Shown here piece by piece: positions 50,959 to 59,250 of a stretch of DNA of 64,000 nt; position 1 is the stretch's first letter; the number at the start of each line of letters is the position of its first letter. This DNA comes from an archaeon (GTDB lineage Archaea; Thermoproteota; Nitrososphaeria; Nitrososphaerales; Gagatemarchaeaceae). The notes under the pieces are model-generated. The model saw only the letters and a list, made by a program, of their open reading frames with translations, made no database searches and was not told the DNA's origin. The DNA is taken from contig JAKAUC010000009.1 in the NCBI GenBank assembly GCA_021827865.1, forward strand, positions 620,001-684,000, given 5' to 3'. Position numbers and translations under genes: made by a program.

Positions 50959-52042
50959 TTACGGGGACGAACCTGTCCTCCGAGGCGGACCTGCTGAGGG
51001 GCCCCATTATGGGAGTCTTGCAGCCGCACGACCTGCACCTGTTCTGAACGTCCAGGTTGTACTCCAGTATCTCGTAACCATATCGCTTGACCAGGACGGC
51101 GCCGCACCCGGGACAGTAGCTGCTCTCATCCCTGTGGCCGGGGACGTTGCCCACGTAGACGTAGTTCAGGCCGGCCCTCCTGCCGACGGACACGTGCTTC
51201 TCGAGCGTCTCCACGGGGGTCGAAGGGAAGTCAGTCATCTTGTAGTCCGGGTGGAAGCGGAGGAAGTGGATGGGGGTGTCAGGGCCAAGGTTGTCGTAGA
51301 TCCAGCGGCAGAGCTTCTCGGCCGCGACCAGGGAGTCCCCGACATTCGGGACGACCAGGTCGGTGATTTCGACGTGCACCCTCCCGCGTCTCTTAATCTC
51401 GAGGAGCGTCTGGAACACCGGCTCCGCATCTGGTATGCCGATGTAGCTGCGGACGAACTTCGTCTCGCCGCTCCCCTTGAAGTCTACGGTGATGCAGTCG
51501 AGGAAGTCATCCATCGTGGCGACTAATTCGGGGGTGCCGTAGCCGTTGGAGACGAAGACGTTGAACAGCCCCGCCGAGCGCGCCGCCCTGCCAACGTCCC
51601 GGGCGTACTCCATGAAGATCGTGGGCTCGTTGTAAGTGTAGGCCATACCTTCGCAGCCATGGGCCACCGCCTGGGAGACGAGCTCCTCGGGGCCGGCAGC
51701 GATCCCCTCGACCTTCCTTCGTTGGCTGATGTCATAGTTCTGGCAATAGCGGCAGAGCCAGTTACACCCTGAGGTGGCTATTGAGAATATCTTGGAGCCT
51801 GGCTTGTAGTGGACTACGGGTTTTTTCTCGATGGGGTCGATGTGGCCGGTCATCACCCTGCCGTAGACCAGGAGGTAGAGCACCCCGCCCACCACCCCTC
51901 TGACGCCGCAGAGCCCCACCTGGCCCTCCCCTATCCGGCACAGCCTCGCGCAAGCGGTGCACTGGACCTTCCCACCCTGTAAATTGCGATACAGCTCCGC
52001 GGCCTTGCCAGATGGCTCCGTGAGGCGCGGCTGCGGTGACAT
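50951..52042 (-). CDS. Radical SAM enzyme of the AmmeMemoRadiSam type
   Basis: 363-residue protein with N-terminal Cys-rich segment CTACARLCRIGEGQVGLCGVR-like (about 27-47) and the radical SAM motif GCNWLCRYCQNYDIS (about 91-105; C-x3-C-x2-C). This resembles the AmmeMemoRadiSam/PflA-activating family (COG1180), known from archaea together with AMMECR1 and Memo proteins, which are absent here. A C-terminal CPGCG...CRSCGC pair suggests an additional metal site. ATG 52042 lies 29 bp from GCATTAAGG read on the opposite strand, so it is leaderless. Substrate unknown. Confidence 0.85.
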   Translation of the reverse strand: MSPQPRLTEPSGKAAELYRNLQGGKVQCTACARLCRIGEGQVGLCGVRGVVGGVLYLLVYGRVMTGHIDPIEKKPVVHYKPGSKIFSIATSGCNWLCRYCQNYDISQRRKVEGIAAGPEELVSQAVAHGCEGMAYTYNEPTIFMEYARDVGRAARSAGLFNVFVSNGYGTPELVATMDDFLDCITVDFKGSGETKFVRSYIGIPDAEPVFQTLLEIKRRGRVHVEITDLVVPNVGDSLVAAEKLCRWIYDNLGPDTPIHFLRFHPDYKMTDFPSTPVETLEKHVSVGRRAGLNYVYVGNVPGHRDESSYCPGCGAVLVKRYGYEILEYNLDVQNRCRSCGCKTPIMGPLSRSASEDRFVPVIS

Positions 52043-52119
52043 TGTGGTTCCAAATGCGCGTTCCAGGCATTAAGGTTTGCAGACGATGGGCGCCGATGAG
52101 AAAGACATGGCAAATGGTT

Positions 52120-52133
52120 ATAACATATGTTAT
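52120..52133. promoter_or_regulatory. 14-bp palindrome over the ZIP-gene TATA box
   Basis: ATAACATATGTTAT is a perfect palindrome. Its left half forms the TATA element of the ZIP gene (GTTATAAC), 26 bp before GTG 52147. A dimeric metal-responsive repressor binding here would block transcription; the regulator is not identified. Confidence 0.45.
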
Positions 52134-52146
52134 GTCCATGGGCCAT

Positions 52147-52896
52147 GTGGTCAGCTTCGTGGAGGCGATGGCCCTTTCCGCGGTCATCGGATTCTCGATC
52201 TTCCTATCCTTGCCGCTGGTGATGCAGAAGAACCAAGGCAGAAAGAGGATAAACTTCCTCAACGCCGTGGCGGTAGGCATCCTCATCTTTCTGATAGCGG
52301 ACGTCTTTCTTGACGCCGCCAGCATGCTGTACGACGGCTCACTCTACGGCTACGGCTCTTCACCCGCCTCCGACGCCGTGTTCGCCATCTCGATGGCGGG
52401 TGGGTTCTTGTTTCTGTTCACGGCGGGGAGCAGGGGGAAGACGGCCCTCACCCCGACCCAGCTGGCGATGGTCATAGCGCTCGGGATCGCATTTCAGAAC
52501 TTGACCGAGGGGCTCCTCTTCGGCTCCCTGAGCGTGGGCTTCGGGCTCACGGGTGCGGCCGTGGTCGTACTGGTCGGATTCATCTTACAGAACTCGACGG
52601 AAGGGCTCGCCATCGCCTCCTCTTTCTTGGGAGCGACCGAAGGAAATGGAAGGGTGATCGCAGGGGCGCTGTTCATTGGGGGAGCGCCCACGATCCTCGG
52701 AGGGGCAGCAGGGTACTTCTACAACGCCACAGGGTTCGACCTGGCATTCTATGGCCTTGCCATAGGGACCATGCTCTACGTCATCCTCCCGATGCTCAGA
52801 CATCTGCTGTCGGAGCCAGACTCAGCCAAGCTGGGCATCGCCTACGCGGGGGTCTTCGTGGGATTCGCGCTCGGGTTCGCTGTCAACCTGCTGTGA
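52147..52896 (+). CDS. ZIP-family divalent metal transporter
   Basis: 249-residue protein with eight hydrophobic helices and a variable cytoplasmic loop after helix 3. The two metal-site helices read GIAFQNLTEGLLFG and FILQNSTEGLAIA; ZIP proteins usually have His-Asn-x-x-Glu-Gly in the first, so here His is Gln in both. The acidic residues and Asn are kept. Start is uncertain: GTG 52147 fits the TATA spacing, ATG 52138 and ATG 52171 are alternatives. It lies between divergent radical SAM and convergent arsenic genes. Confidence 0.83.
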   Translation: MVSFVEAMALSAVIGFSIFLSLPLVMQKNQGRKRINFLNAVAVGILIFLIADVFLDAASMLYDGSLYGYGSSPASDAVFAISMAGGFLFLFTAGSRGKTALTPTQLAMVIALGIAFQNLTEGLLFGSLSVGFGLTGAAVVVLVGFILQNSTEGLAIASSFLGATEGNGRVIAGALFIGGAPTILGGAAGYFYNATGFDLAFYGLAIGTMLYVILPMLRHLLSEPDSAKLGIAYAGVFVGFALGFAVNLL

Positions 52897-52939
52897 AGCC
52901 GGGCACAGCGAGAGGGGTGTGAAGATGGCCTTGGTCTGG

Positions 52940-53365
52940 TCACTCGTCCGTGCTTGCGGGCTTTGCTAGGGCCTCAACCCGCCGCTCGATCTCATCTCTG
53001 ATCCTCCTCACTTCAGACAGCGGTTTCCCCTTCGGGTCCTCCAGGGCCCAGTCAACCAGTTTCTTCTGCATCCTGGCCAGCACTGGTCGGGGGCACGCTT
53101 CTTCGACGGAGCACCCCATCGTAACGACCAGGTCGGCTTCGTTGATCATCTGAGTCGTCAGCATCTTCGGCTTCTTGAACGAGAGGCTGAACCCCTTCTC
53201 TGCCATCGCCTCCGCCACCACGGGGTTTACCGACTCGGCGGGGAGAGTCCCAGCGCTCGCCGCAATTAGCCCCTCTCGCAGGGCGAAGGCCTCGGCCATC
53301 TGGCTCCGGCCCGAGTTCTCGACGCATACGAAGAGTATGCGCAGTTGGTTTGGACGACTTCTCAT
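52940..53365 (-). CDS. arsC: Arsenate reductase, thioredoxin-coupled (ArsC)
   Basis: 141-residue low-molecular-weight phosphatase-fold enzyme. P-loop CVENSGRSQ (catalytic Cys about 14, C-x5-R), then [12 protein letters not shown] with the two Cys used in the thiol relay, and DWALEDPKG. It reduces arsenate to arsenite with electrons from thioredoxin. The ATG overlaps the acr3 stop (ATGA). Third gene of the arsR-acr3-arsC operon. Confidence 0.94.
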   Translation of the reverse strand: MRSRPNQLRILFVCVENSGRSQMAEAFALREGLIAASAGTLPAESVNPVVAEAMAEKGFSLSFKKPKMLTTQMINEADLVVTMGCSVEEACPRPVLARMQKKLVDWALEDPKGKPLSEVRRIRDEIERRVEALAKPASTDE

Positions 53366-54483
53366 GGTCGCACCTCCCCTCCGCCGAACCCTTGTCTTGG
53401 CTCGGCCCCCGGATTCCCATCTGCGCTCAACGGAGCCACTTCGCGGGGGGCCACCACGCCGAAGTACCTCTTCCGCAGCCAGAAAGCGACGTTCACAAGG
53501 GCGATCATAACTGGGACCTCGATTAGCGGCCCGATGACCGTCGCGAAGGCTTCGGCAGAAGCGAGCCCGAAGACCGAAACAGCGACGGCGATGGCGAGCT
53601 CGAAGTTATTGCTGGCCGCCGTGAACGCCAGCGTAGTTGTCTTGGGATAGTCTAGCTTGGAATATACCCCCAGTGCGAAGGATGCGAAGAACATGATGAC
53701 GAAGTAGATGAGAAGCGGGGCCGCGACCAGAAGGACGTCGTAGGGTATGGTCACTATTGCCGCCCCCTTGAGCGAGAACATGACTACGATGGTGAAGAGC
53801 AGGGCCAGGAGCGATGTTGGAGCCAGCTTCGGGACGAGCTTCTTCTCATACCACTCCCTTCCCTTGCGCCTCAGGAAGTAGAACCTCGTCGCCATCCCCC
53901 CAAAGAACGGGATGCCCAGGTAGACCGCAACGGATTGGGCCACGGCGAGAAGGGAGATGTTTACTGCCGTCCCCTGTCCCGCGATCCAGGATCCGGCGAG
54001 CGTGATGTAAAAGTAAGCCAGGACGCTGTAGAACAGTATCTGGAAGACTGAGTTGATAGCAACCAGTATCGCAGCCCACTCGCTATCACCCTGCGCCAGG
54101 CCATTCCAGACTATTACCATGGCGATGCACCTCGCCAGGCCGATGAGGATCAGCCCGTCCCTTAGGCCCGGGTCGCCGGCCAGGAACACCCAGGCCAGGG
54201 CGAACATCAGCAGGGGCCCCACCAGCCAATTCAGCACGAGGGACCAGGAGAGCATCTTCCTGGAACCGCTCCCGTGCACCACCTTTCTCAGCTCCTCGTA
54301 CCGGACCCTGGCGAGTGGGGGGTACATCATCCAGATCAGACCGATTGCTATGGGGATCGATGTTGTCCCGACGCTGAGCGAGTTCAGAGCGTTGGCGAGG
54401 CCAGGGAGCGCGTAGCCCGCAGAAACGCCGATCCCCATCGCCAGGAATATCCACAGGGTGAGAAACCTGTTGAGGAAAGACAG
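53362..54483 (-). CDS. acr3: Arsenite efflux transporter Acr3, apparent CTG start
   Basis: 373-residue arsenite exporter with ten membrane helices; [19 protein letters not shown] carries the family pattern and helix 4 has the conserved Cys in [13 protein letters not shown]. The first ordinary start, ATG 54438, falls in the middle of helix 1. The frame upstream encodes [15 protein letters not shown], the normal Acr3 N-terminus, back to an in-frame TGA (54531-54529) with no ATG, GTG or TTG. CTG 54483 has AGGA five bases upstream and gives a full-length protein. Confidence 0.9.
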   Translation of the reverse strand: MSFLNRFLTLWIFLAMGIGVSAGYALPGLANALNSLSVGTTSIPIAIGLIWMMYPPLARVRYEELRKVVHGSGSRKMLSWSLVLNWLVGPLLMFALAWVFLAGDPGLRDGLILIGLARCIAMVIVWNGLAQGDSEWAAILVAINSVFQILFYSVLAYFYITLAGSWIAGQGTAVNISLLAVAQSVAVYLGIPFFGGMATRFYFLRRKGREWYEKKLVPKLAPTSLLALLFTIVVMFSLKGAAIVTIPYDVLLVAAPLLIYFVIMFFASFALGVYSKLDYPKTTTLAFTAASNNFELAIAVAVSVFGLASAEAFATVIGPLIEVPVMIALVNVAFWLRKRYFGVVAPREVAPLSADGNPGAEPRQGFGGGEVRP

Positions 54484-54520
54484 GCGATTCCTCGGCTTGG
54501 CTGTCGCGCTCGCCCAACCC

Positions 54521-54895
54521 CTAGGCCGTCAGGCCCTTGACGAGGTCCAGGGCGGGGGAATCTAAGACGTCGTAGAAGACAAACCTCCCCCGCCTGCTCC
54601 TCCTTAGCAGATCGGCCTGCTCTAGGATCCCAAGGTGATGGGATACCGTGGGCTGTGGCAGTCCGAGGGCAGACTCGAGCTCACAGACGCACATCTGACG
54701 CTTTGAAAGGAGCAGCAGGATCTTGATCCTGTTCGAGTCTCCGATGGCCCCGGCCAGCTTTTCCGCCCTGCGGAGCTTCGCGGCGAAGTCCGGCGTCGAG
54801 AGCTTCTCTGCCTCCACCTCGGCCTGTCTGATGTCAGAGGGTTGGCAGATGTTGAGATCTATGAGCCGCTGGACCGACTTTGTCTGGCGCTTCAT
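54521..54895 (-). CDS. arsR: ArsR-type metalloid-responsive repressor
   Basis: 124-residue winged-helix repressor. The recognition region [21 protein letters not shown] and the metalloid-binding CVCELE (as in ELCVCDL of classical ArsR) are clear. I start it at ATG 54895, 29.5 bp from the centre of the TATA palindrome, instead of ATG 54919, which would lie within that palindrome. First gene of the arsenic operon; it would release the promoter upon arsenite binding. Confidence 0.9.
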   Translation of the reverse strand: MKRQTKSVQRLIDLNICQPSDIRQAEVEAEKLSTPDFAAKLRRAEKLAGAIGDSNRIKILLLLSKRQMCVCELESALGLPQPTVSHHLGILEQADLLRRSRRGRFVFYDVLDSPALDLVKGLTA

Positions 54896-54917
54896 CGTGG
54901 CAGAGATATGGATTGAC

Positions 54918-54931
54918 ATATATTAATATAT
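54918..54931. promoter_or_regulatory. Palindromic TATA box/operator of the arsenic operon
   Basis: ATATATTAATATAT is a perfect 14-bp palindrome centred 29.5 bp before the arsR ATG. Its position on the TATA box means that an ArsR dimer bound here would exclude TBP. Confidence 0.5.
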
Positions 54932-55161
54932 TGAGTGGCAATCTCAGGCCTGTGAGCCGCCCTCATGCGACAGCCAACCAATTCGAAGAGAGGCCTGCTC
55001 CCCGATTGGACGTGGGAGTTCCACGGGCACCGTTTTCCTTCATGTCCACAGGGTACTCGATGGGATTGGCCGCCTTGCGAGAACTTTGCCTCGAGTGGGT
55101 TCTGGCAAAAGGCGATCCAAACTTCGTTGAACAGGTCGAGCCCATTCTGGGCTTCTGCAGA

Positions 55162-55235
55162 TAGCCCGGCTAGGATTCGAACCTAGGTCGAAGGCTCCAA
55201 AGGCCTCCATCCTTGACCAACTAGACGACCGGGCT
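55162..55235 (-). tRNA. tRNA-Gln(TTG)
   Basis: On the minus strand: acceptor AGCCCGG/CCGGGCT, anticodon loop CTTTGGA with TTG, T arm CTAGG-TTCGAAT-CCTAG perfect, discriminator A, no CCA. 74 nt with a normal D loop and no intron, in contrast to the other two tRNAs of this window. Confidence 0.95.
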
Positions 55236-55263
55236 GCGGGTGGACGCACACCCCCATGGTGAT

Positions 55264-56316
55264 TTAGGCTTGCTTGGCGGCCTTCTCTATCTGCCCGGCA
55301 ATCTTGGGGACAGGGTCCTCCATGGAGTCTAACACCCGCCTCGCCCTCCTGGCGAAGCTGGTCCTGGAGGGGCCGGCCAGGAGGCGCCTTGCCCTGGAGA
55401 CTATCAACGAGGGTGTCCTTGCCTTCTCCAGCAGCCCGACCCTCGTGAGATACCTGTCGGTGTATAGCGAACCCTGGAACGCGGAAATGGTCGGGACCCC
55501 CATCAGGGCGGCCTCCGCGCTCATTGTCCCTCCCATCCCGACGAAGAGGTCCGTGGCCGCTAGCAGGTCGTGCCCCCCCACCACCTCCTCCGGGACGATG
55601 ACCCTTGACCCGAACTTGCCCTTCACATCCTCAACCTGGTAGTCGTATCTGCAGAGGGCCACTATGTTGGCGTCAGGGAACTCGTTGACCAGTGAGGCGA
55701 GCACCCTGTCTGACCAGCCCATGTCCCCCCGAGCGAGATATGGTGCGTCGCTCTCCTGGACCCTGACTGTGATGGTGTCCTTCGACCGGTCCAGCCTGGG
55801 GACCGGGCCCGCCATGGGCTGCCTCTTCAGCCAAGCCGCAGGGTCGAGCGCCCGGTAGGTGGTCACCTGGTTCTTCCGGACGCCGAAATGAGCCCAGGCG
55901 CTGTACGGTATGATCCACGGACACAGGAGCTGGTGGCTCAAGGGGAGGGAGAGCCTTCCTGCCACTTCGGAGTGTGGGGAGTCGTTCACAGCCAGATGCT
56001 TGATCCCGAGCCCGTAGGCGACCCTGGCGCACACGGCTGACGCTGTGGAGACTGCCACCTGGGGTCCAAACCGCTCCACCAATGGTATCATCTCCTCCTG
56101 CCGCTTGGTGGCTGCGAGAAGCTGTTCCTCCGGGCCCCTGCGCCCTCTTTCGCCTACGAAGGTCAACTCAAGCCGCGCCCGGTCTGCGAGAGGGGCCACC
56201 TCTCTGTACCTACGGGAGGTGGCCAGGACCTCGGCTCCCCTGGCCCTAAGCTCGGCGATGGCAGGGCCGAAGAACAGGACCTGCTTGGGGGTCAGAACGT
56301 CGAACCAGACTCTCAT
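55264..56316 (-). CDS. DUF354 glycosyltransferase-fold protein
   Basis: 350-residue protein of the DUF354 family, with a GT-B (UDP-GlcNAc epimerase/MurG-like) fold. The start MRVWFDVLTPKQVLFFGPA and the late GGHDLLAATDLFVGMGGTMS segment, with the AALMGVPTIS nucleotide-sugar loop, are typical. Members sit in archaeal polysaccharide clusters, as here, next to a dehydrogenase-like protein, an oxidoreductase and an acyltransferase. Reaction unknown. Confidence 0.85.
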   Translation of the reverse strand: MRVWFDVLTPKQVLFFGPAIAELRARGAEVLATSRRYREVAPLADRARLELTFVGERGRRGPEEQLLAATKRQEEMIPLVERFGPQVAVSTASAVCARVAYGLGIKHLAVNDSPHSEVAGRLSLPLSHQLLCPWIIPYSAWAHFGVRKNQVTTYRALDPAAWLKRQPMAGPVPRLDRSKDTITVRVQESDAPYLARGDMGWSDRVLASLVNEFPDANIVALCRYDYQVEDVKGKFGSRVIVPEEVVGGHDLLAATDLFVGMGGTMSAEAALMGVPTISAFQGSLYTDRYLTRVGLLEKARTPSLIVSRARRLLAGPSRTSFARRARRVLDSMEDPVPKIAGQIEKAAKQA

Positions 56317-56432
56317 CGCGTGCCTCGCGATTACAGACCGGGCGGGTGCATACTAATCCGTTTGCCCCGTTTCAAGACGCGGCGCCCCCTTCAAAGTATA
56401 ATACCGAACCATTGCTTAGCCAGGAGGAGCCT

Positions 56433-57560
56433 TTGCCAAAGATACAGGTAGCGATGTACGGGCTCACCAGTGAAGCGTACAGGCTGGCTGCCGACATCGG
56501 CGACAAGGCACAAGTCACGATCGTGGATGAGACGCTCCAGATGGCCATGGAACTGGAGCCAGGATTCATGAAGAAGAACCCTGTCCTGCAGGAGGTGATG
56601 GCAGAGGAGCCCCTGCTCAGCTTCAAGCCGCTCGAGCAGGTCCTAGGAGAGGCGCAGGTAGTCTTCTTCACACCCAGATTGAGGCGGCCGTCGGAAGAGA
56701 CCCTCATCGAAGCCGGCTCAAAGCTGCGGGATCTGGCGAAGTATCTGTCCAAGGGGGTCAGCCTGGTCAACGCGCTCCCCTCGGGCCCTGGAGGGAACTC
56801 TGAGAACATCATGCTTGTGGAGAAGCAGACCGGGCTCCAGGTAGGCTCCACGCTGACCTACGCTTACATGCCCCTCAGGCCGAGGGAGAACAAGCCGGCG
56901 GTGGTGGCCTTCGCCGGTGCCCAGGAGAACGGGCCCCTCCAGGGCCTGGGCTACTCTCAGAGCTCCCAGAACGTGTTCTCTGCGGAGCTCGAGTATGCGG
57001 CGACGGTCATGGAGACCGCTGTGGCCTCGGTGACGGAGATCGAAGTAGCCAGGAAGGCGCGAGAGGCGAAGGTTTCGCTCCAGCGCACGTCGGGGGTGTA
57101 CCTGGACGAGTTCTCGAGGTACCTCTATGAGCTGAAGGCCATCCAGGCCAGCGAAGAGACTGGCGAGTCGATATCGTACCTGGCCGGGGCCACGCTGAAG
57201 AGCTTCGACAATTACATCAGGTACGTTGTGGACGAAACAAGGGAGGCGCTGAAGGAGAAGCAGCTGAAAGCAAGCCGGACGAAGATCTCGTTGCTGTGGG
57301 CGCTTGACAGGTACGAGATGCGCGGAGAGCGATTACAGGTGGCCGACAGCATTCAGCAGAGGCTCAGGGACTACGTGACAGACGTGGAGCTCGTGGCAGG
57401 GAGGGCCAAGGGAGGGCCGGGGCTCTTCGACCCGCTCAAGCACAACGTGGTGATAGTCTGCTCCAAGGACGACCTGGACGCGCTGAAGTCGTCGGGGAAG
57501 AGCATGAGGGGCGGCGAGACCACCATCATCTCAGCTACCCCGGGCCTGAAAAGAGAGTGA
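56433..57560 (+). CDS. Uncharacterised Rossmann-type protein related to nucleotide-sugar dehydrogenases
   Basis: 375 residues from TTG 56433 with AGGAGGAG four bases upstream; a longer frame from 56346 would precede this binding site. The N-terminus VAMYGLTSEAYRLAADIG resembles an NAD-type fold but lacks the G-x-G-x-x-G triad, and INALPSGPGGNSENI-like and GSTLTYAYMPLRPRE segments recall UDP-sugar dehydrogenases, without their catalytic Cys. The C-terminal half is helical. It may be an inactive or altered-function relative. Head-on neighbour of DUF354 and first of three glycan genes. Confidence 0.6.
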   Translation: MPKIQVAMYGLTSEAYRLAADIGDKAQVTIVDETLQMAMELEPGFMKKNPVLQEVMAEEPLLSFKPLEQVLGEAQVVFFTPRLRRPSEETLIEAGSKLRDLAKYLSKGVSLVNALPSGPGGNSENIMLVEKQTGLQVGSTLTYAYMPLRPRENKPAVVAFAGAQENGPLQGLGYSQSSQNVFSAELEYAATVMETAVASVTEIEVARKAREAKVSLQRTSGVYLDEFSRYLYELKAIQASEETGESISYLAGATLKSFDNYIRYVVDETREALKEKQLKASRTKISLLWALDRYEMRGERLQVADSIQQRLRDYVTDVELVAGRAKGGPGLFDPLKHNVVIVCSKDDLDALKSSGKSMRGGETTIISATPGLKRE

Positions 57561-57603
57561 ACGACATAACCCTAAATCCTGTTTCCTCAAGGCGGCGAAA
57601 CTG

Positions 57604-58542
57604 ATGACGCGCATAGCCGTCGTTGGTACCGGGGGATGGGGGAAGAATCACGTCCGGGTCCTAAACGAGCTTCAGTGCCTGGCTGCGGTGTGCGACATGA
57701 ACCTAGAGAGGGCGGAGGCGTTCTCGAAGAAGTACCGCGTCCCTGCCTACGGCTCGCTGGAGGCGATGCTCGGCAAGGAGCAGCTGGACGGCGTCACGAT
57801 ATGCACCCCGGCGACGACCCACTTTCAGATAGCAAGCAGGACGCTGGCCGCGGGGCTCAACACATTCGTCGAGAAACCGCTGTCGACCACGGTGAAGGAC
57901 GGCGGAGCGCTAATCGAAGCGGCGCGGAGGGCAAACAGGGCCGTTACGGTGGGGTTCATCGAACGCTTCAACCCGCCCATCGCCGCTCTCAAGCGGATGA
58001 TATCCGAGAAGAAGCTTGGAGACCCGATCCTCTTGGAGTTCCACAGGGAGAACAGGAGGGGGGCCGGCATCAGCGACGTGGGCATCGTGCAGGACGCGTC
58101 GGTCCACGATATCGACACCGCCTGCTGGCTCTTCGGGGAGGTGCCGAAGGTCGTCTACTCGAGGGTAGGGTCCATGCGCGTCCCTCCGGAGCACGAAGAC
58201 TTCGCGACCATCCTGCTGGGCTTCTCGGGTCAGAGGACGGCATTCCTGGTTACCAACTGGATCACCCCCAACCGGGTGAGGACCATGAGCGCCGTCTTCT
58301 CTGGAGGGGTAGTTGACGTCGACTTCGTGACGCAGCAGACCAGCATCCACGAGGGCGACCTTACCACCGTCCCCACCAGGCCGGTCCAGGAGCCGCTGAC
58401 CCTCGAGCTGAAGGAGTTCATCTCTGCTATTGAAGAGAAGAGGCAGCCCCTAGTCACCGGCCAGGACGGTCTGAACGTCCTCAGGGTGGCAGAAGCTGTG
58501 CTGGCGTCTAGCGCGTCGGGGGCGCCGATCTACCTTGGGTGA
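57604..58542 (+). CDS. Gfo/Idh/MocA-family oxidoreductase (WlbA-like)
   Basis: 312-residue NAD(P)-dependent sugar oxidoreductase. Rossmann motif IAVVGTGGWGKNHVRVL (4-20), conserved EKP (residues about 91-93) in TFVEKPLST, and the catalytic helix with DASVHDIDTACWLFG. Adjacent acyltransferase and similar gene pairs suggest 3-keto-sugar formation on a UDP-sugar, followed by amination and acetylation, as in WlbA/WlbB pathways. It overlaps the acyltransferase gene by eight bases. Confidence 0.87.
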   Translation: MTRIAVVGTGGWGKNHVRVLNELQCLAAVCDMNLERAEAFSKKYRVPAYGSLEAMLGKEQLDGVTICTPATTHFQIASRTLAAGLNTFVEKPLSTTVKDGGALIEAARRANRAVTVGFIERFNPPIAALKRMISEKKLGDPILLEFHRENRRGAGISDVGIVQDASVHDIDTACWLFGEVPKVVYSRVGSMRVPPEHEDFATILLGFSGQRTAFLVTNWITPNRVRTMSAVFSGGVVDVDFVTQQTSIHEGDLTTVPTRPVQEPLTLELKEFISAIEEKRQPLVTGQDGLNVLRVAEAVLASSASGAPIYLG

Positions 58543-59026
58543 GAAGACGAAGATAGTCAACTTCATCTCGCCGGAGGCGAAGCTCGGGAAGAACGTGCGC
58601 GTGTGGCATTTCTCGTACGTCGGGAAGGGTTCGGAGATAGGGGACGATGTGAAGATCGGCTCCCTGGCCCACGTAGACTACGACGTGAAGGTGGGGAGCG
58701 GGACGATGATCGAGGGGAGCGTGTACATCCCCCCCATGTCCAGGATAGGGAAGGGGGTGTTCATAGGCCCCGCCGCCGTCCTGACCAATGACCCGTACCC
58801 CCCTAGCAAGAAGATGATCGGAGTGACCATCGAGGACGGGGCGGTCATCGGCGCTAGGGCGGTCATCAAGGCGGGGGTGACTGTGGGGCGGAGGGCCGTG
58901 GTCGCCATGGGGGCCGTGGTCACCAAGGACGTGCCTCCCGAGAAAGTGGTGATGGGGGTCCCGGCCAGGGTCGTGTACAGCAGGAAGGAGTTCGACGCTA
59001 AGATGAAGGCCTGGGAGCGCTCCTGA
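58535..59026 (+). CDS. Left-handed beta-helix acyltransferase (WlbB-like)
   Basis: 163-residue hexapeptide-repeat protein with imperfect I-G-x-x-V/x repeats through most of its length (IGDDVKIG, VGSGTMIEG, IGKGVFIGP) and the typical GPAAVLTNDPYPPS loop followed by VVMGVPARVV. This matches N-acetyltransferases acting on UDP-amino sugars. TTG 58535 lies inside the end of the oxidoreductase gene, supporting coupled translation. A matching aminotransferase is not in the window. Confidence 0.87.
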   Translation: MGEKTKIVNFISPEAKLGKNVRVWHFSYVGKGSEIGDDVKIGSLAHVDYDVKVGSGTMIEGSVYIPPMSRIGKGVFIGPAAVLTNDPYPPSKKMIGVTIEDGAVIGARAVIKAGVTVGRRAVVAMGAVVTKDVPPEKVVMGVPARVVYSRKEFDAKMKAWERS

Positions 59027-59249
59027 CCCTGGACCGCACGTAGAGTCTGGTCAGGCCGTCTAGGACGATGAACCAGAGGGCCCCCAAGACGAGGATCAGG
59101 AACATCTTGAGCAGGGCGAGGGTCGTGTAGTCTGTGAGGGTGTGCGGTATGGGCCCGAGGGGGACGACGAGGGTGAAGAAGACATAGGTTTCTAGGATTA
59201 TGAGCAGGAAAGCCACGAACTCTATCATTAAGAGAGGGAAGAGCTTCAA
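58998..59249 (-). CDS. Small two-helix membrane protein
   Basis: 83 residues with hydrophobic helices at about 5-29 and 43-66 and a basic C-terminus (RSRVRSAPR). It starts one base after the glycosyl-phosphate transferase gene ends and overlaps the convergent acyltransferase gene by 29 bases. I recognise no family. Co-transcription suggests a membrane partner of the transferase; that is inference. Confidence 0.55.
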   Translation of the reverse strand: MKLFPLLMIEFVAFLLIILETYVFFTLVVPLGPIPHTLTDYTTLALLKMFLILVLGALWFIVLDGLTRLYVRSRVRSAPRPSS

Positions 59250-59250
59250 G

